From: Cordilura impudica | Lineage: Eukaryota; Arthropoda; Insecta; Diptera; Scathophagidae | Length of the DNA: 64,000 bases | Assembly: GCA_963682025.1 (NCBI GenBank) | Contig: OY821518.1 | Coordinates: 305,201,429 to 305,265,428, forward strand | Direction: 5' to 3' | Shown here: piece by piece, positions 58,480 to 64,000 of the stretch | Layout: the number at the start of each line of letters is the position of its first letter | Position numbering within the stretch: the first letter of the stretch is position 1 | Made by a program: the position numbers and the translations under genes | Notes under the pieces: model-generated | Databases searched by the model: none | Seen by the model: only the letters and a program-made list of their open reading frames with translations | Told to the model about the DNA's origin: nothing

Positions 58480-59525
58480 TTTTAAAGCCGAGTTACATTA
58501 TATTATAAGTGTCTGCTCCTTCGATTTCGACTATAAAATTGAAACCGTTAAAAAATCCACAAAATTAGATGATCGCCGACTGAAGGTAATTAAGGTAGCT
58601 GAAGTGATAGGCATTTCAAAAAGTGCTATGCCAGTTGTCCGTAATATGGGTGCCGCTCTCTCAATAGAACAATAGCAGAATCATGAAAATATTTCAATAG
58701 AGTGTTTGCTGATATTTCATCGCAATAAAGCCGAGCACTTGCGTCGATTCATAACCATTGATGAGACGTGGCTTCACCGCTTGATACCTGAGACAAACAA
58801 ACAGTAGACTGAAATGGAGGAATCAAAAAAAGGCGAAGACAATTCCATCTGCAGGCAAGGTTATGGAGTCTGTTTTTTGGGATGCGCGAGTTACGATAAC
58901 CCTTCTCCCTTTATCTTATATTATTTTGCTCCTAGTTAACGTTACTTAAAACCTTTCTTATTACTACTTTCTTAATTCTCTCTTTGTATATATAATATTC
59001 AACTCACTTTTATTTTTGTACCATTTCATTAGTATGTAAGAATCAGTAATTCAGTAGAGATAAAATTGTCAATAAATAAAGTTGGTTTTTGTAATAATAC
59101 TAAATATGATAATTATTTAAAATTACATAAGTCGCGTGAGATAATTTTGCATTGATTATCTTCAAAAAAGAAAAGCGAACCATGGCAAATAGTATGCCAA
59201 CTTATTGCACCTTTAAGTGATGAAATAAAAGAAAAAGTCCACATTTGACGAAAAAGCAAGTGTTACATCTATACAATGCACCAGTTCACACTTCCACTAT
59301 TGAGATGACCAGAAGCCATGAGTTAAAGTTTCAATTGCTTCATCACGCACCTCTTTCGCCAGCTTTAGCTTCCTCTAATAATTTTCTATTTCCAGACTTG
59401 AAAAAATTTCTCAGTGGTATAAGATTTGTCAACAATAATGAGGTAGAGTCAGTGGTTGATGGCTATTTTAAGGAGCTAGACAGTTCTTACTATAAACAAG
59501 GAGCTAAAAGGAGATTATGTTGAGA
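58480..59525 (+). pseudogene. Irritans-like mariner transposase, interrupted and decayed
   Basis: First part: VIKVAEVIGISKSAM (helix-turn-helix) near 58585, then AEHLRRFITIDETWLHRL near 58730 with the first catalytic Asp in DETW, then AGKVMESVFWDAR near 58850. About 250 bp of foreign AT-rich sequence (58925-59170) follows. The second part resumes with PLSDEIKEK and TKKQVLHLYNAPVHTS near 59210-59300, where the catalytic Asp of the usual xxDNAPVH is Tyr. Near 59355 SPALASSNNFLF replaces the usual SPDLAPSD, losing the third Asp. LDSSYYKQG and GDYVE-like codons end it near 59525. Stops and lost catalytic residues show it is dead. Confidence 0.85.
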
Positions 59526-59991
59526 AATATGGAAAATTTATCCCCAATTTGTTGTCTTTTATTTTTCAGGTCAGGTTGTTCTGTGACAGACCTCGTATGT
59601 ATCTAGAAATCGCCGGACAATACCAGAGAAAATGTTTACGTTCAACATATTTCATGAGGGACCGACAGCAACGCCCTTGATCACTTGCGAAGCAAAGGAC
59701 AAAATTTTGATTTATTAAATTCAGGTAATTAAACAATTTCACTATAAATTTCTATTATAGAATGTGATCTCTTTACAATACTTAAATGTGTATGTTAAAG
59801 CGCCGGGCAATAGCAGGGAAATTGTTTGATATACCCTAATGCATCTACATCCTTGTAGCTGCGATCAACATAATTGACACTAAGATAGTGTCCGTTTATC
59901 AAACCCATTACCATCGAAATCTCTCCACAGGGGAGTAACAGCAATGTTCTTGATTACTTTCGAAGCAATTAAATAATTAAGCTATTAATTA
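59526..59991. repeat. Unclassified repeat with two related sub-blocks
   Basis: Two blocks (about 59605-59695 and 59810-59965) share GACAATACCAGAGAAAATGT / GGCAATAGCAGGGAAATTGT, a CATxAGGGACCGACAGCAA / CACAGGGGAGTAACAGCAA segment and CTTGATCACTTGCGAAGCAA / CTTGATTACTTTCGAAGCAA. This looks like a decayed retroelement tail that was duplicated. Confidence 0.5.
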
Positions 59992-60384
59992 CCCAGGCCC
60001 CAGGCCTCGAAATTCTAGCGCAGATTCAAGGAAATATTATTTTTTATTTAATAAGTTATTTTATAGGACCCTAGATATATGCTCATCAAATTTAGACAAT
60101 TCACACTTCAAAACTTTTTACAAATCGACTGTGTTATGGGTTAATGCCCAAAATTATTTATCAATTCAACACAATGATTATTGTGAATGAAGAAAACAAA
60201 CACATTAGCAAATTTAATAAACACACACATAGCAACAAAAAAATGAAAAATGTAAAAATCTGTAAATTTGGTGGACAGCCAAAAAGAAATAACTTTCATA
60301 TGAGACGTGTTTGGTCAAAATCGGGAGAAAAGTATGGACCAAAACATCGGTCACAAGAAATCGCCTTACCTATTAGTACTATAG
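59992..60384 (-). mobile_element. Non-autonomous Helitron, family H1, copy J
   Basis: Minus strand: 5' TCTATAGTACTAATAGGTAA ends at 60384; body matches copies E and F (TTTTGGTCCATACTTTTCTC, CGATTTTGACCAAACACG). The 3' end near 59992 is diverged (CCTGGGGCCTGGG). Confidence 0.8.
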
Positions 60385-60788
60385 ACTATAGATTGTGATG
60401 CTTTTCACATGTCTGAAAAGTTAAAAATTACCGAAATGTGTATGTTTGAGTCTCAAACATGAGCTGATAATAAAATAAATAAATCATAATAATGCTTCTG
60501 TAACAAAACTGCATAAAAAACTGTTCCAAATAATTATGTGAAGACTATTTATTAACAACAGCTTATGGCACTTATTAAGAGGTCTCCATGGATCAAAACT
60601 TCAACTGTGCGAAAATTAGGAAATACGATGAAGGTTGAGTACGACAGCGTAACGTATTTCTGTTTTATGTATCGGATTTAAAAATATCCTCAAAATCATG
60701 ATCTAGAACAAAGGTGACAGACCTTAATAGTTATCAAAGCATACAAATATGATTTTGTATAACCATACATGTCAAAAAAATTAAATAA
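60385..60788. other. AT-rich non-coding DNA
   Basis: No gene or repeat recognised. Confidence 0.45.
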
Positions 60789-61574
60789 AACAAGTAAGAA
60801 AATTATAGTCGGTCTAGACCGACTATACGATACCTTATACCATGCGTTTAGAGACCCTATGTCTCAGGCCCAACTAACTGAATGTAGAAAATAAGCATAA
60901 ATCAAATTTGAGTGGGATTTTTATTAATTTTTTTGGCTGCAGATATGAAAAAGTTCATATCGGATGCTATGTCTATATGGGGACTAGGTCCAAAAATGGA
61001 CCGATCCTGACCATGGTTGGTATTTTGCGAAAATATATACAAACAAAATTTGAGAAGAATCAGTGCAATATTTTTGTTTTTTCATAGATGTAAGTGAAGA
61101 TCGGGAAACAGCTCCATATGGGGCCTATGACTAAGAGTTGTTCCATAAAGACTATATTTGGACTACTGATTGATGGATGTAATAAACACATAAAAAAACA
61201 ATTTGAATAAGATTTATATGATAATTTGTATCTTATGGCAATTTAAGTCGATTTCATAGGGGTCATTTGAATGGAGCCTAGGTCTGAACATGGACCGATT
61301 CCCACCAATTTCAAAAGCGTTCATCCCATGGCCGATAAAAGCTTATATACCAAATTTCGTCAAAATATATTCATATTTGCGACCTGCAGTTTGATTACAA
61401 ACTTTACATGGACGGACGGACGGACGGACGGACGGACATCGTTAAATCGAATCAGATAGTGATTCTGATTCGATCGGTATAATAAAAGATGGGTCTAGGT
61501 CAAATATTTTTGGTAGTTACAAACAGCAGCATAAAGTCATTATACCCAAACCACATAGTGGTATAGGGTATAAA
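60789..61574 (+). mobile_element. DINE-1/mini-me-like element, copy 15, full length
   Basis: Starts AACAAGTAAGAAAATTATAG with the perfect palindrome AGTCGGTCTAGACCGACT, about six GGAC units at 61412-61437, hairpin ACCACATAGTGGT and end GGGTATAA. One deletion near 61020 shortens the TTTGGTAAAGTCTCTTG segment. Confidence 0.93.
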
Positions 61575-61889
61575 AAGAGAAAATATAGTAAAAATTAATT
61601 CATTGCAGTTTAAGAGCAATCAACGTGAATACAAATAACAACAGATAAAAAGCATTTACGATATTTTACTAAGTCACACACGGCCAGAAGCAAAGTTCAC
61701 TTTGAAAAAAATGACTACAAAAAGTGTCTATGCCATCTTTTTGTGGGCGATCTGCGCTTCCAGAAACCGTATCCCATGAAATCTTAGTTGATCCTGTTTC
61801 AAAAATATCAACATTTCAATGAAAAAAAAAAATATAGGAAATGTTATTTGATTTGCAAAAATATTTAACTCCAAGTTTAATTAACAGAG
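61575..61889. other. AT-rich non-coding DNA
   Basis: Nothing recognised; may include the unrecognised end of the transposon remnant that follows. Confidence 0.4.
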
Positions 61890-62960
61890 TTGATATCATG
61901 CTGAGAAGGAATAGTAACTACGGCTTTTTTAATCGTGCGTAAAAAGTTGGACAAAGTTTGAGAAATTCTCTATGAAAAGATTTGCCAGCTTGTTCGGACC
62001 ATAACCCCAAAAACATCATAATTCAAAAGTGTAAGACCCTGTTCTGATCAAGAATTACATGAATTTTAAGAGTTTGGTAAACATTCGTACTTTGAGAAGA
62101 TCTACGAAGAACTACATTTTCGTAAGTTTCTTTTATATTTGGTACTATACATAATAGTATTAATTTATAAACTCTATTCAATTTCAATTTTATCTTACTT
62201 CTTTCGATATGTTCCATAGAGCGTTGGTAGAAAATATATTTGAGAATCTTTGTGGCGTTTGCATAAATAACGGGGTCTATTTGCTATTTTATTTGATTAA
62301 ATTTCAAAGTGACGAATGCCCCCTTTGTAAATATGGCTAATTTTTTTCGATCTGGGGCGCATATGATCGACGTAATTTGCTGGTACTGATTACCTTCTAG
62401 CAGAAGTACGAATGAAATTAGTTATTTTTCTCATATAGGCATTTGAAGCGCCCGTAGTTGTCTGAAAATTATCTAAAATATCAGCTGTAAAATTAACTTT
62501 TTTTTTTCAATTTTCTTATTTAATGCTACTCTTGCTTTCGGACCTAAGGTATCTAACATAATTTCATTTTTCTTGTCACTCTCTTTAATTTTTATTTTTC
62601 GCTGAGAATAGATTAGTTAATTTTGCTATTTTTCAGGTAATTTTTATACAATATTCGAAATATTTTCACGGTCCTGAGATGATGATGGCTTACTTATGCA
62701 AGAATGTCGAATACCCTTACATAATGCCTGAAAACACGTCTTACAAAGTTTAATAGAAGCTTTTGAGTTCTTCCCATTTTGAGCAATATTATCATTTTCT
62801 TACCTCTACCGTTTTTCAAAGGCAAATGACCGTTGAAAGAAGCTGTAACATAAATGTAGCAACTATAAAATGGACTACTTCTTGTTTCTTCGGATACATT
62901 GAAATCAGTATAACTAGGCATGGGGTTAGAGGTCTTTTAACAATTCCTTTATCCCTCTCA
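61890..62960 (-). pseudogene. Second copy of the unnamed transposase family, deleted
   Basis: Minus-strand fragments match the gene at 35346-38412: ITNFIRTSARR near 62395-62425 (compare ITNFIINLAGRK), SVPANYVDHMRPRSK near 62345-62390 (compare SIPKNYKQHIREKS), TLKIHVILDQ near 62050 (compare TLKIHIIFDH) and GLWSEQAGKSF near 61980-62005 (compare GLWSEQP). The central part with ELHLL and GNACRKLL is deleted between about 62100 and 62240. Upstream frames (62694-62921) are weakly protein-like and may be the N-terminal part. Several stops and frameshifts. Confidence 0.65.
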
Positions 62961-63048
62961 TTCAAAGTTAGTCGACATGTAACGCAAATTTATTTCGGTA
63001 ACTTGGCAATATTGTTTATGAACATTTTCACAAGGCCTTTATTTGATA

Positions 63049-63437
63049 CTAGATGTAACCCGGTGTGCTTCGCTAGACCCTCCCCCCTCCCCCCCTTCCG
63101 AATCCTTATGAAAGGGCTCACGCAAAGTTCCAAGGCTCTCACTAATACAGTAATTCAGATATATCACATTTAATATTAAGTTTGTATAGGGGTGCCATGC
63201 GCATTTGTCCAATCCCGCCCATTTTTTTGTCTGACTACTCGCGTTAATAATAGATGACTTGAGATAAATTTTCAAAGCTCTCTCTATCATAGTACTTAGT
63301 ATATATGATATTAAAAATTTACTTTGTATGGGAGGTGTCATGCCCACTAAAATTTCAGGAAGATCAGATAAGTCGTTACGGAGATTACCTCCTACAAACA
63401 AACAAACACATTACCTCTTTATTATACAAAGTATAGA
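63049..63437 (-). mobile_element. Short H2 Helitron inside the second composite
   Basis: 389 bp, TCTATACTTTGTATAATAAA to CTAG, A and T flanks correct. It differs from 42392-42839 by small deletions, including loss of the CTACAGGCCGTA segment. Confidence 0.85.
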
Positions 63438-64000
63438 TTATTATTATAGATTCTTTTATTTTGATACTTGCTGATATAAAATGATTTTTGCTTTTTTAAT
63501 TCGGTACAACAATTATCAGATTTTTCGGCGTTCCTGCCCTGGAGGTACATGTAGCTGCCCATGAGAAGAACATGGATTTTCCAAATTAGATCTGGCAACA
63601 CTCAACTATTGGCCTTGAACTTAAAATATCACTTGGCAATTTTTATTTTTAGTGATTTTTGATTTTGCCCATTTTTGATTTTGAAAATTTTTGTTTTTGG
63701 GCGATTTTTATTTTTCGCGATTTTTGGGTTTGGCGATTTTGATTTTGACGATATATTTTCCACGACAAATCACATTGATAACTAATGTACTTGTCAAAAG
63801 ACTGTTGCTTTCGTAGTACATCATATTTTTTATATAGGAGGTACCACGCCCACTTATCCCATCCCGCCCAATTTTTATCGGACTGCTCACATTAATATCT
63901 GATGGACTCGTGCAAAATTTCTAGTCTTTCCCAGTTATATGATATTAGATATCTACTTTGCATGCGCGGTGCTACGCCCACTGCTTCGATCACGCCCATT
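63049..64000 (-). mobile_element. Composite H2 Helitron, second copy, cut by window end
   Basis: Reverse-complement copy of 41827-42839: the CTAG end lies at 63049-63052 after an A, the hairpin at about 63062-63079, the short Helitron 63049-63437 with its TC at 63436-63437, then the linker (GGCGTTCCTGCCCTGG, GTAGCTGCCCATGAGAAGAA, AAAATCGCC-type units) and monomers (ACCACGCCCACTTATCCC near 63842). The match is close to the first copy, so both are recent. It continues beyond 64000. Confidence 0.85.

Noticed and set aside
62763..63173. 136-codon plus-strand frame
   Set aside because: It spans the boundary between the unnamed transposon remnant and an H2 Helitron, so it cannot be one conserved gene.
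1..64000. Search for tRNA, rRNA, CRISPR arrays and host gene exons
   Set aside because: No cloverleaf with A/B boxes, ribosomal segment, spaced direct-repeat array or exon with recognisable host protein was seen by eye; a computational scan could still find short exons or microRNAs.

Overview
This window looks like gene-poor, AT-rich nuclear DNA of a higher fly (Diptera, Brachycera; a calyptrate fly is plausible but unproven). I found no host protein-coding exon, tRNA or rRNA gene that I could defend. What can be read is transposable elements of many ages, several nested inside one another, plus large low-complexity arrays. The fly call rests on about 15 copies of a DINE-1/mini-me-like element with its (GGAC)n tract, on mariners of the DD41D (rosa) and irritans-like types, and on jockey-like LINE pieces.

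Layout. 1-9.9 kb: a palindromic-unit minisatellite (1.3-2.66 kb), a small canonical Helitron, a dead LINE reverse transcriptase, and four DINE copies, one sitting inside a Helitron. 10.9-15 kb: a short element with GATGT...ACATC ends, and a Helitron carrying two independent, oppositely oriented DINE insertions. 15.98-18.24 kb: a DNA transposon with inverted repeats of about 430 bp, 3-bp target duplication TAA and a small zinc-finger-like gene with an apparent intron. 18.4-19.5 kb: Tc1 and DINE remnants. 20.0-22.4 kb: a third copy of the GATGT element whose interior has grown into a 2.2-kb T-rich array with a 754-bp higher-order repeat. 23.9-33.1 kb: DINEs, Helitrons, a tandem segmental duplication and a DD41D mariner remnant. 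34.8-38.8 kb: a decayed DNA transposon of a family I know but cannot name, interrupted by a nearly intact DD41D mariner. 40.5-44.7 kb: a MITE and a composite Helitron with an array of about 143-bp monomers. 46.7-50.5 kb: Helitrons, a mariner piece, a Harbinger-like MITE and a DINE. 52.37-55.25 kb: a complete Transib/RAG1-like transposon with CACAGTG termini and 5-bp target duplication GGGCA. 55.6-64 kb: DINEs, an irritans-like mariner, a Helitron, a second copy of the unnamed transposon family, and an inverted second copy of the composite Helitron running off the window end.

The elements do not form a host pathway. The nesting gives a relative order: DINEs inserted into older small Helitrons, and the DD41D mariner entered an already decaying DNA transposon. 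The best candidates for closer study are the Transib/RAG1-like element, the zinc-finger element with long inverted repeats, and the composite satellite-bearing Helitron. Below, H1 is the small Helitron family, H2 the composite Helitron family, and DINE + strand means the strand carrying GGAC.
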